Assembly (NCBI RefSeq): GCF_003443655.1
Contig: NZ_CP031941.1
Span: 863,501 to 927,500, forward strand
DNA length: 64,000 bases
Source of the DNA: Nostoc sphaeroides
GTDB lineage: Bacteria > Cyanobacteriota > Cyanobacteriia > Cyanobacteriales > Nostocaceae
Reading direction: 5' to 3'
Shown here: positions 17,240 through 26,100 of the stretch, one piece after another
Layout of the letters: each line of letters starts with the position of its first letter
Position numbering within the stretch: the first letter of the stretch is position 1
Notes under the pieces: model-generated
Seen by the model: the letters and a program-made list of their open reading frames with translations, nothing else
Databases searched by the model: none
What the model was told of the DNA's origin: nothing
Position numbers and translations under genes: made by a program

Positions 17240-17329
17240 ATGTCAAAGGAAAGAAAAAGTAATAAAGAGGTTAAAAAGCCTAAAAAAGATCCCAAAGACA
17301 AAAAGGAGAAAAACGACTCAAATAAATAG
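17240..17329 (+). CDS. Very small Lys-rich protein
   Basis: This 29-codon ORF starts with ATG at 17240, about five bases after GGAGAA, and ends at TAG 17327-17329. The product, MSKERKSNKEVKKPKKDPKD and onward, is almost entirely Lys, Glu, Asp, Asn, Ser and Pro, with no aromatic residues. Tiny SKER-x-NKE-x-KKPKK proteins occur in many bacteria as unannotated conserved ORFs, which together with the ribosome-binding site supports coding. The function is unknown; a disordered nucleic-acid-binding role is only a guess. Confidence 0.55.
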   Translation: MSKERKSNKEVKKPKKDPKDKKEKNDSNK

Positions 17330-17498
17330 AACGATTTAAGTAAATAGCTTTAGCGAAGACCAAGAGTTGTATTTATTTAAATTGACAATACTTCGTCCAG
17401 TAGGATTGGGTAGGAGAAGTTATTGTCAACAATCTATTCACCCTTGGTCAAGCCTCAAAATTTCATAATTTAGGTTAGTGCGTGCGATTGCAACTAAA

Positions 17499-17993
17499 TT
17501 AGGCAGGAGTAAACTTCAAGGAAACCCCATTCATGCAATAGCGCTTGCCTGTGGGTGCAGGGCCGTCATCAAAAACATGACCCAGATGACCACCACAGCG
17601 ACTACAATGCACTTCAGTTCTGGTCATAAACAACGACCGATCTACAGTAGTAGCGATCGCACCTTCAATCGGCTTAAAGAAGCTAGGCCAGCCAGTACCA
17701 CTGTTAAATTTGGTATCAGATGTAAACAATGGGAGTTCACACGCAGCACAATAATAAGTACCATTGTCGTATTCCTTATCCAATGGGCTGGTGTGAGGGC
17801 GTTCAGTCCCGTGTTTACGCAATACATTAAACTGTTCTGGCGTTAAAATAGTACGCCACTCTTCTTCAGGTTTGGTAATTTCAAATCCACTATTAGAAGT
17901 TGTCATCGCTTCTGACCCCCAATTGATATACCTTGATAACAAGGCTGTGCCGACTATTACTGCACTAGCCTGTAAAAAATACCGTTTGTCCAT
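17499..17993 (-). CDS. msrB: Peptide-methionine (R)-S-oxide reductase MsrB, exported or anchored
   Basis: MsrB reduces the R form of methionine sulfoxide in proteins. The protein carries WRTILTPEQFNVLRKHGTE, the zinc-binding CAAC and CSRC pairs, GTGWPSFF, HVFDDGP and the catalytic RYCMNGVSLKF cysteine. The ATG at 17991-17993 gives 164 residues beginning MDKRYFLQASAVIVGTALLS, a hydrophobic N-terminus that acts as a signal peptide or membrane anchor, so this copy works outside the cytoplasm or at a membrane. A GTG at 18023 adds ten unconvincing residues. It is convergent with the mre cluster and divergent from glcE. Confidence 0.93.
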   Translation of the reverse strand: MDKRYFLQASAVIVGTALLSRYINWGSEAMTTSNSGFEITKPEEEWRTILTPEQFNVLRKHGTERPHTSPLDKEYDNGTYYCAACELPLFTSDTKFNSGTGWPSFFKPIEGAIATTVDRSLFMTRTEVHCSRCGGHLGHVFDDGPAPTGKRYCMNGVSLKFTPA

Positions 17994-18215
17994 ATATCTA
18001 TTATTTTCTATTTTCGGGTTCACTGGGCAATCAACTCTAGTACGGAATTCCCTACATTAATGACTATAATCAGCGATCGCTCTGAATTCCCCCTGATAAA
18101 CTGATTAAAATTAGCTAAGAAATAACCAAATAAAGTCACCGTATATTAATGGCAAGGTGCTTTTTTGGTCAGGTTAGCAAGTATTTTAAATATAGGGCGT
18201 AAAAAAATAAACTAA

Positions 18216-19553
18216 ATGAAAGCGATGTCTAACGACAAGCCGCAAGCCGTCTGCGCTTCTGATTTTGCATCTATCGTCGGCGAAGAAAATGCTGTTTGTC
18301 TGTGGGAAAATATAGAACTAAGTCAGCAAAAACCTATCCAACAGGCTATAGCTTCTGGAAATTCTCCCAGTTGTATCGTCTATCCCCGCACTCAACAACA
18401 GCTAGCCGCAGTCATCGCTACAGCTTACACTAACAACTGGCGTATTCTCCCCTGTGGTAGTTGCAGTAAACTTAGCTGGGGCGGTTTAGCTAAGGGCGTT
18501 GATGTTGTAGTTAGTACACAACGCATGAACCAACTGATTGAACACGCTGTTGGGGATTTGACTGTCACAGTAGAAGCTGGGATGAAGTTCTCTGATTTGC
18601 AAGCACTTTTGGCAAAATCGCGGCAATTTCTTGCTCTTGACCCCGCAGCACCAGAGTCTGCAACCATTGGTGGTATTGTTGCCACAGGTGATACAGGTTC
18701 TCTGCGACAACGTTATGGTAGTGTGCGCGACCAGTTACTAGGTATTACTTTTGTACGTGCTGATGGAGAAATTGCTAAAGCTGGGGGAAGAGTAGTTAAA
18801 AATGTCGCCGGATATGATTTGATGAAGTTGCTTACTGGATCTTATGGCACATTAGGCTTTATTAGTCAACTAACTTTTCGCCTGTATCCGCTAGCAGAGG
18901 CATCGGGAACGGTGGTACTAACGGGTAGTGCAGAGGCTGTATCTCAAGCGGCTGATATCCTTCGAGGTTCGGCGTTAACACCAGTTCAGGCTGATTTGCT
19001 ATCAACTAAGTTGGTGTCTAGTTTAGGTTTGGGGCAAGGACTGGGATTAATTGCCCGGTTTCAAAGTATTAGTGAGAGTGTTAAGGAACAGTCAAACCGA
19101 GTTTTGGAAGTAGGGCAAAAGTTGGGTTTAGATGGGGCAATTTTTGCTGATGGTGATGAGGCTAATCTATGGCAGAGATTGCAAGAACGAATCCATACTA
19201 CTGCTACAGAATCAGTAATTACCTGCAAAATAGGAGTGTTACCGACTGCTGCTGTGGAGATTTTAACTCAGGTGGAGTTGGGTTTAATTCATATAAGTAG
19301 TGGTTTAGGTTTGTTACAATTAGAGGATGAAAATAAAGTTTTGAAAGTGCGCGATGAGCTACGATCCGCCGGAGGCGATCGCACTCAAACTAATAGTGGT
19401 TTTTTAACAATTCTGGATGCACCAGTGGCGGTTAAAGAACAAATAGATGTTTGGGGTTATACGGGAAATGCTTTGCCTTTGATGCGCCGTATTAAGGAAC
19501 AGTTTGATAGTAAGAATATTTTAAGTCCTGGGCGGTTTGTGGGTGGAATTTAA
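18216..19553 (+). CDS. glcE: Glycolate dehydrogenase FAD-binding subunit GlcE
   Basis: GlcE is the second flavoprotein-like subunit of glycolate dehydrogenase, which oxidises photorespiratory glycolate to glyoxylate. The 445-residue protein has a PCMH-type FAD domain at about residues 50-230: IVYPRTQQQLAAVIATAY, RILPCGSCSKLSWGG, PAAPESATIGGIVATGDTGS and GGRVVKNVAGYDLMKLLTGS. Its C-terminal end (MRRIKEQFDSKNILSPGRFV) is the usual substrate-domain terminus. It is followed by glcF 63 bp downstream, with a Nostoc CGCCAAGGACGCCAAGGACG repeat in the gap. No glcD is seen in the window. Confidence 0.92.
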   Translation: MKAMSNDKPQAVCASDFASIVGEENAVCLWENIELSQQKPIQQAIASGNSPSCIVYPRTQQQLAAVIATAYTNNWRILPCGSCSKLSWGGLAKGVDVVVSTQRMNQLIEHAVGDLTVTVEAGMKFSDLQALLAKSRQFLALDPAAPESATIGGIVATGDTGSLRQRYGSVRDQLLGITFVRADGEIAKAGGRVVKNVAGYDLMKLLTGSYGTLGFISQLTFRLYPLAEASGTVVLTGSAEAVSQAADILRGSALTPVQADLLSTKLVSSLGLGQGLGLIARFQSISESVKEQSNRVLEVGQKLGLDGAIFADGDEANLWQRLQERIHTTATESVITCKIGVLPTAAVEILTQVELGLIHISSGLGLLQLEDENKVLKVRDELRSAGGDRTQTNSGFLTILDAPVAVKEQIDVWGYTGNALPLMRRIKEQFDSKNILSPGRFVGGI

Positions 19554-19616
19554 GAAATAAGAAACGAACCGCCAAGGACGCCAAGGACGCAAAGGAAGAG
19601 GGGAAAAGAATTAATT

Positions 19617-20972
19617 ATGCAAGTTTCCGAAAATTCTGTTAATAATACGGCTAGTTTAAAGAATTTGAAGGGGTTTGATGAGAGTCATCCGCCTGACCCA
19701 AAGTTGATTGATAGTTGTGTGCATTGTGGATTTTGTCTCTCGACTTGTCCGAGTTATCGGGTGCTGGGTAAGGAGATGGATTCTCCTAGAGGACGTATCT
19801 ATTTAATGGATGCAATTAATGAGGGTGAGATTGCTTTAAATACGGCAACTGTAGAACATTTTGATTCTTGTTTGGGGTGTCTTGCTTGTGTGAGTACTTG
19901 TCCTTCTGGTGTGCAGTATGACAAGTTGATTTCTGCAACTCGTCATCAAGTTGAACGAAATTATCCCCGCAGTTTACCAGATAAATTTTTTCGTCAACTG
20001 ATATTTTCTTTGTTTCCTTATCCTAATCTTTTACGGATTTTATTAGTTCCGTTGTTGGTTTATCAAAAGTTGGGGTTTGCTAAATTCTTTCGCGCTACGG
20101 GTTTACTGAATAAAATATCGCCCCGTTTGGCAGCAATGGAATCTATTCTGCCAGAAATTACTCTCAAATCTTTTCAAGATAATTTGCCTAGTGTGATTCC
20201 TGCGAAAGGTGAGAAGCGGTATCGCGTTGGGGTAATTTTGGGTTGTGTGCAACGGTTGTTTTTCTCACCCGTGAATGAAGCAACGGTAAGAGTTTTAACG
20301 GCGAATGGTTGTGAAGTGGTGATTCCGAAATCTCAAGGTTGTTGTGCGGCGCTTCCCGAACACCAAGGACAAACAGAACAGGCGAAAGCTTTAGCAAGGC
20401 AGATGATTGATAGTTTTGCCAACACTGATGTCGATTTCGTGATAATCAATGCTGCTGGTTGCGGTCATACTTTAAAAGAATACGGTCATATTTTAGAAGA
20501 TGATCTAGAATATCGGGAAAAAGCGAAGGATTTTGCAGCTAAAGTTAAAGATGCCCAAGAGTTTTTGGCAACTGTTGGCTTAACAGCGAAACTTTCAGCG
20601 TTGACTGATAAACCATTGAATTTAGTTTATCAAGATGCTTGTCATTTATTACATGGACAAAAGATTAGTGTACAACCGCGTCAGATATTGCGGCAAATTC
20701 CAGGGGTGAAGTTGAGAGAACCAATAGATGCAGCTTTATGTTGTGGCAGCGCTGGGGTTTATAATATGCTGCAACCAGAAGTTTCTGAAGAATTGGGTCG
20801 GCAAAAAGTAGAGAATTTGTTGAATACTGGTGCTGAGTTAATTGCTTCTGCTAATCCTGGGTGTACTTTGCAGATTACTAAGCATTTGCAGTCGCAAGGT
20901 AAGAAGATTTCAGTTATTCACCCGATGGAGTTGTTAGATTATTCGATTCGGGGTGAAAAGTTGAAATTGTAG
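19617..20972 (+). CDS. glcF: Glycolate dehydrogenase iron-sulfur subunit GlcF
   Basis: GlcF passes electrons from the flavin subunits of glycolate dehydrogenase. The 451-residue protein has two [4Fe-4S] motifs, CVHCGFCLSTCPSYR (near residue 34) and CLGCLACVSTCPSG (near residue 85), then two CCG domains with CCAALPEHQGQ and CCGSAGVYNMLQPE. It is transcribed with glcE, with a purine-rich ribosome-binding stretch (GGAAGAGGGG) just before the ATG. The last residues (HPMELLDYSIRG) are family-typical. Confidence 0.95.
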   Translation: MQVSENSVNNTASLKNLKGFDESHPPDPKLIDSCVHCGFCLSTCPSYRVLGKEMDSPRGRIYLMDAINEGEIALNTATVEHFDSCLGCLACVSTCPSGVQYDKLISATRHQVERNYPRSLPDKFFRQLIFSLFPYPNLLRILLVPLLVYQKLGFAKFFRATGLLNKISPRLAAMESILPEITLKSFQDNLPSVIPAKGEKRYRVGVILGCVQRLFFSPVNEATVRVLTANGCEVVIPKSQGCCAALPEHQGQTEQAKALARQMIDSFANTDVDFVIINAAGCGHTLKEYGHILEDDLEYREKAKDFAAKVKDAQEFLATVGLTAKLSALTDKPLNLVYQDACHLLHGQKISVQPRQILRQIPGVKLREPIDAALCCGSAGVYNMLQPEVSEELGRQKVENLLNTGAELIASANPGCTLQITKHLQSQGKKISVIHPMELLDYSIRGEKLKL

Positions 20973-21068
20973 ATATTTCTTGTGGGGTGGACATCTTGTC
21001 CGCCCTTGGTTGTAGGCGGGTGAGACACCCACCCCAGAAGAAAAGTTAGATATTTTAATCAGTCAATA

Positions 21069-21211
21069 GACCTCTTGCATAAATCAAAAACCCTCTCCCT
21101 AAATCCCTCTCCCAAGATTGGGAGAGGGACTTTGAAATTGGCTCCCCTTCTCCCAAAATTGGGAGAAGGGGTTGGGGGATGAGGGCAAGTTTTACATTTG
21201 TGCAAGAGGTC
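21069..21211. mobile_element. MITE, TA-flanked (GACCTCTTGCA ends)
   Basis: A 143-bp element with terminal inverted repeats GACCTCTTGCA and TGCAAGAGGTC is flanked by TA on both sides (21067-21068, 21212-21213). The interior contains two perfect G-rich hairpins built on CCCTCTCCCAAGATTGGGAGAGGG and the related CTTCTCCCAAAATTGGGAGAAG. It fills part of the spacer between glcF and the P-loop gene. Confidence 0.8.
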
Positions 21212-21305
21212 TAATCTAAAGAAGCTTTTTCCGAAATAACGGCTTTATCGTCTGTATAATCACTGAAATGGGCAAGAGTGTCAGCCTAATTTTGGGTGAT
21301 TTGTG

Positions 21306-22610
21306 ATGAAACTAGATTTAGTCAGGTTTTTTCAAGCTTGCAACCCCAGTAAGACTCTGGTTGTGAGCAAACCGGAGGATAGACAATATTATATTGATTT
21401 CTCTAAAGTGCGTGGTGCCAAGATTATTGAAGAATTAGGGCGAACTATCACCCGCCTTTCACCTGAAGAACCTACTTGTCAATTGTTTACCGGACATATC
21501 GGCTGTGGCAAATCTACGGAATTACTGCGGCTAAAAACAGAGTTAGAGAAGCAGGGATTTCATGTGGTTTATTTTGAGTCTAGCCAAAGCCTGGATATGG
21601 CTGATATTGATGTTACAGATATTTTACTAGCGATCGCTCGTGAAGTGAGTCAAAGTCTGGAAGCAATAAAAATTAATCTCAAACCTGGATACTTTAAAAA
21701 TCTATTTACGGAAATTTCAGAGTTTTTGCAAACGCCGTTAGATATTGGGGTTGAGGCTGAGTTATCTGTAGGTATTGCCAAGATTACCGCCAAAACGAAA
21801 GACAGTCCTAAACTTCGCGGACAGTTACGCCAATATTTAGAACCGCGTACCAATGGCATTTTAGAATCAATCAACAAAGAATTGCTCAAGCCTGCTAGAG
21901 ACAAACTGAAGCAGCAAGGTAAAAAAGGACTGGTGGTAATTATAGATAATCTCGACCGAGTAGATAATTCTTTAAAGCCTTCCGGTCATTACCAGCCAGA
22001 ATATCTGTTTGTTGAACGGGGTGAACAGTTAAACCAGCTAAATTGTCATGTTGTTTATACTATTCCCCTAGTGTTGATTTTTTCCAACGCTTTAGGCCGG
22101 TTAACAAATCGCTTTGGCGCAGACCCCAAGGTTTTGCCGATGGTTCCTGTGCAATTACAAGATGGTTCGCAATTTTCACAAGGAATCACGCTGCTGCAAC
22201 AGATGATTATGGCGAGAGCTTTTCCTGGTGTCAGTTGGGAACAAAGCCAGCATTTGATTACTGAAGTTTTTGATAGTGCTGATAGTTTAGAACGGCTGTG
22301 CTTAGTTAGCGGCGGTCATTTGCGTAACTTGTTAATGTTATTATTTCGCTGTCTTCAGCAAGAAGACCCGCCTTTATCGCCAGAGTGCGTAAATAGAGTG
22401 ATTAAACAACGCCGTAATGAGTTAACTTTGGCAATTACGCCCGATGAATGGGAATTACTGCGTGAGGTAGCGCAAGAGAAAAATTTGAGAGGTCATGAAA
22501 GATACGAACTTTTGCTTCGCAGTATGTTTGTATTTGAATACCGCGATGAAGATGGTTCGTGGTTTGATATCAATCCGATTTTGGCTGAAGCTAAGGAATT
22601 CGGGTTATAA
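21306..22610 (+). CDS. P-loop ATPase of a putative STAND-linked system
   Basis: This 434-residue ATPase has a Walker A motif GHIGCGKST at about residue 66 and a Walker B motif VVIIDNLDRV at about residue 212, in the style of KAP/AAA-like P-loop proteins (IDNLDRV). A helical region around residues 105-160 (TEISEFLQTPLDIGVEAELS) may be membrane-proximal. The C-terminal 90 residues (TPDEWELLREVAQEKNLRGH) look like a winged-helix or effector-docking module. The frame also opens with a GTG at 21303, but the adjacent ATG is preferred. The next gene on the same strand is the giant TPR-STAND-WD40 protein, 582 bp downstream. Proteins of this kind often sit beside STAND NTPases in cyanobacteria, but the role is unknown. 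Confidence 0.8.
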   Translation: MKLDLVRFFQACNPSKTLVVSKPEDRQYYIDFSKVRGAKIIEELGRTITRLSPEEPTCQLFTGHIGCGKSTELLRLKTELEKQGFHVVYFESSQSLDMADIDVTDILLAIAREVSQSLEAIKINLKPGYFKNLFTEISEFLQTPLDIGVEAELSVGIAKITAKTKDSPKLRGQLRQYLEPRTNGILESINKELLKPARDKLKQQGKKGLVVIIDNLDRVDNSLKPSGHYQPEYLFVERGEQLNQLNCHVVYTIPLVLIFSNALGRLTNRFGADPKVLPMVPVQLQDGSQFSQGITLLQQMIMARAFPGVSWEQSQHLITEVFDSADSLERLCLVSGGHLRNLLMLLFRCLQQEDPPLSPECVNRVIKQRRNELTLAITPDEWELLREVAQEKNLRGHERYELLLRSMFVFEYRDEDGSWFDINPILAEAKEFGL

Positions 22611-22676
22611 ATCGGCTGTAGAGGCGTAGAGTTGTACGCTCTTATCTCAGGTATTTTGTAAAATGGCACAAGGTTA

Positions 22677-22949
22677 GCGGTATCAGCAAGTGCGGGAGCT
22701 ATATCAGTAAGTGCGGGAACCGTATCAGCAAGTGCGGGAGCTATATCAGTAAGTGCGGGAACCGTATCAGCAAGTGCGGGAGTTATATCAGCAAGTGCGG
22801 GAGCCATATCAACAAGTGCGGGAGCCGTATCAGCAAGTGCGGGAGCTATATCAATAAGTGCAGGAGCCGTATCAGCAAGTGCGGGAGCTATATCAACAAG
22901 TGCGGGAGCTATATCAACAAGTGCGGGAACCATGTCAACAAGTAGTAGG
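22677..22949. repeat. Thirteen tandem copies of a 21-bp repeat
   Basis: Units of the form GCnnTATCAGCAAGTGCGGGA run head to tail with period exactly 21, and the last copy is degenerate. Units alternate between GCTATATCAGTAAG and ACCGTATCAGCAAG variants. The period is a multiple of three, and the minus strand is open through the array (a PALADIAPALxDT heptad), but the plus strand has stops. There are no spacers, so it is not a CRISPR array. It lies between the P-loop and STAND genes. Confidence 0.9.
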
Positions 22950-23012
22950 TTGGGTGGAGGCTTTGCGTAACCCAACATCCTGATAATATGTTGGGTTGCG
23001 CTCTTTTCAAAT

Positions 23013-23118
23013 CTCGTTTCCAGCCTCTGGGCTGGAAATGCTGCTCCTGGCGGCTCTGCCGCCAGCAAGGGAGGCGGAGCCTCAACGAAGGCATTCCCAG
23101 TCGGAGACTGGGAACGAG
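23013..23118. repeat. Hairpin-rich dispersed repeat
   Basis: A 106-bp block opens with CTCGTTTCCAGCCTCTGGGCTGGAAATG and closes with its near complement, CATTCCCAGTCGGAGACTGGGAACGAG. Smaller hairpins (CTGGCGGCTCTGCCGCCAG) are nested between. This class of repeat is common in Nostoc intergenic DNA. A separate GTAGGTTGGGT...AACCCAAC inverted repeat precedes it at 22944-22974. Confidence 0.7.
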
Positions 23119-23192
23119 ACGAACGAGACGACGAGAGGAAAACGTTTCCAATAACCATACAAACAGCTAGTATAAAGTAAATTATTTATGTT

Positions 23193-26100
23193 ATGAGTCA
23201 TCAGCAAGAGTCAGAAAATTTAGCCCCTGACAATGAGCGGTCATTGCAAACTCTGGTGCGAGCAATTACCCTTTCTCAGGGAGAATTTTCGCTGATTTTC
23301 TTGCGCTGTAACTATGCTGATTTACGTCAGCGCATGGTAGAACGCCTCCGCCAATTATCTCCTGTACAAATCCGCGAAATTACTTTACCCGCATCAGTCA
23401 AAACGCTTTACACAAATATACGCGAACAACTCTTAGATGAACAGCCACTAGCATTAATGATTTTTGGTTTGGAGTCGGTTAAAGATATTGATACAGTTCT
23501 GACTTCGGCTAACCAAGTGCGGGAGGAATTTAGAAAAAACTTCCCGTTTCCGATATTGTTGTGGGTTAATGACCAAGTTCTGCAAAAATTTATTCGATTA
23601 GCAACTGATTTAGAAAATTGGGCAACTATCATTGAGTTGGAAAACCCTACTGATGATTTAGTCAACTTCCTTCAGCAAAAAACTGATGAAATCTTTGCTG
23701 GTGATGTCACGCCTAATCCCCAAATGTGCCGGGAACTTGAAACCGCCCGTCATGATTTGCACAACCGTCAAGAAGTTTTAGAACCAGCGCTGCAAGCAAG
23801 TTTAGAATTTGTCCTTGGTTTCAATGATTATTTATATGACCAGATAGATGCTGCTACGGAACACTATCAACAGAGTTTGAGTTTTTGGCAACAAAGTAAT
23901 AATTTAGAACGACAAGGTATATTACTTGTTAATATTGCTTTAGCGGATGAGCGCCAAGCTGAAAAAAATCAAGTAGATAATATCAAGTATTGGCAAGAGG
24001 CTAGGAATTATATTCAGCAAGCTATTGAGATTTTTGAACAAGCACAACGTTTAGATTTAGTCGCAAAACATATTACTAAACTGGGTGAAGTGCTGCGACA
24101 TTTACAAGCGTGGAAAGAGTTGCAAAAGCTTGTGGAAAAATCTCTGCCGCTACATCAAAATTATGGCACGCCGTTGCAGTTGGCTAAAGATTATGGTTTT
24201 TTGGCAGAAGTAGCCTTGGAACAGTCACGCTGGGAAGACGCTAATCAATTCGTGGGGCAAACATTGCAAATATTAGCTGATATACCTAATCTACAATTAG
24301 ATGAATTTGGATTGTATCGGTTTATTTTAGCCAAATCGCAACAGGGTTTAGGTCTAGTTAAAGCAGCAATTAGCAATTTAGAAACTGCAAAAGCTGAAAG
24401 TAATCATCAGTACAACCCACGATTATATATATCTATATTAGAGAATTTAAGTAAGCTCTATTTTGAGCAACGTGAATATCTCAAAGCTTTTCAGATTAAG
24501 CAAAAGCAATTACAAATTGAACAGCAGTATGGTTTTCGCGCTTTTGTTGGTGCATCTTATCTCAACCCGCAGCGACAAGCAATTAATTCTGCACAGTTGC
24601 AAGCTGAAAACCCTGAAACCATTGCTCAAGAAATTGCTGCTTCTGGTCGTGGACAAGATGTTAAGCGATTGCGAGAAAGAATTGGCGGGACTGAGCATAA
24701 ATTGACTGTAATTCATGGTCAGTCAGGAGTGGGTAAAAGTTCGATTTTGCAGGGTGGATTAATCCCGGCGTTGCAACAAGAAGCAATTGGTGAACGAGAT
24801 GCTTTACCTATTTTGTTGCGAGTTTATACAGATTGGGTGGGAATGTTGGGGCAGAGTTTGGCTAAGGCTTTTGAGGAAGTCAGAGGTAATCAATTATTTG
24901 CTAATCTTGATTCTTCAGCAGCTATTTTAGAACAATTACGGAGAAATGCTGACCGGAATTTGTTGACGGTTTTAATGTTTGACCAGTTTGAGGAGTTTTT
25001 CTTTGTTTATCCAGACCAAAGTCAACGACGAGCATTTTATGAGTTTTTGCGAGTTTGTCTAGATATTCCTTTTGTTAAGGTAATTCTGTCTTTGCGGGAA
25101 GATTACTTGCATTATTTATTAGAATTAGACCGTCTGTTTAATTTGACTGCAATTAATAATAATATTCTCGATAAAAATATCCGCTATTATTTGGGTAACT
25201 TTTCGCCAGCCGATGCTATGGCTGTTGTGCAGAGTTTAACAGAACGCTCTCACTTTTATCTTGAACCTGATTTGATTGATGAATTAGTGCGGGATTTAGC
25301 AGGAGAATTGGGGGAGGTTCGCCCAATTGAGTTACAAATTGTGGGGACGCAACTGCAAACTGAGAAGATTACAACTTTAGATAAATATCGTCAGTTTGGC
25401 ACTAAAGAAAAATTGGTTGAGCGATTTTTAGAAGAAGTAATTACAGACTGTGGCGCGGAGAATGAACAGGTTGCACGACTGGTTTTATATTTACTCACAG
25501 ATGAAAATGGGACTCGTCCCCTGAAGACTCGTGCTGAGTTAGCCGCAGATTTGGTAGTAGAAGCCGATAAACTAGATTTGGTGTTAGAGATTTTTGTGGC
25601 ATCAAGGTTAGTGTTGCTATTACCAGAATCGCCGGCTGACCGTTATCAATTGGTGCATGATTACCTTGTGTCGTTCATTCGCCAACAACAGGGTAATGAA
25701 ATATTAGCAGAATTAGCTAGAGAGCGAGAACAACGCTTGCAAGCAGAAGAGAAGCTGAAGCTTGAACAAGATGCAAAGCAGATATTAGTTAATGCTCAAC
25801 AAGAAGCCAAGCGGCAAATTCGCCAAGGGCGGATGCAGTTGAGAGTGAGTTCTGGTTTGGCGGTATGTCTATTATTATTTGCAGGTATATCATCCTTATA
25901 TGCATTGAGTCAAATTCAAGTGGCTAAAGATGCTGATGATGAAAAGCAACAGGCAGAAAATAAAGTTAAAACGGCTGAAGCTAAATACAAGTTAGTAAAT
26001 CAAAACTTGGAACAGGTAAACCAGAAAGCCTCAGAATTACAAGAGAAAAATGCCCAAGCCCAGGAAAGCATTAAAACGGCAAGCGAAAAAATAAAAACTG

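Noticed and set aside
22677-22949. Possible CRISPR array
   Set aside because: The 21-bp units are directly adjacent with no spacers, and no cas genes are present.
22493-23158. A 221-codon minus-strand frame through the 21-bp repeats
   Set aside because: It runs from the end of the P-loop gene through the repeat array and a hairpin repeat. The product is a simple PALADIA heptad with no start signal.
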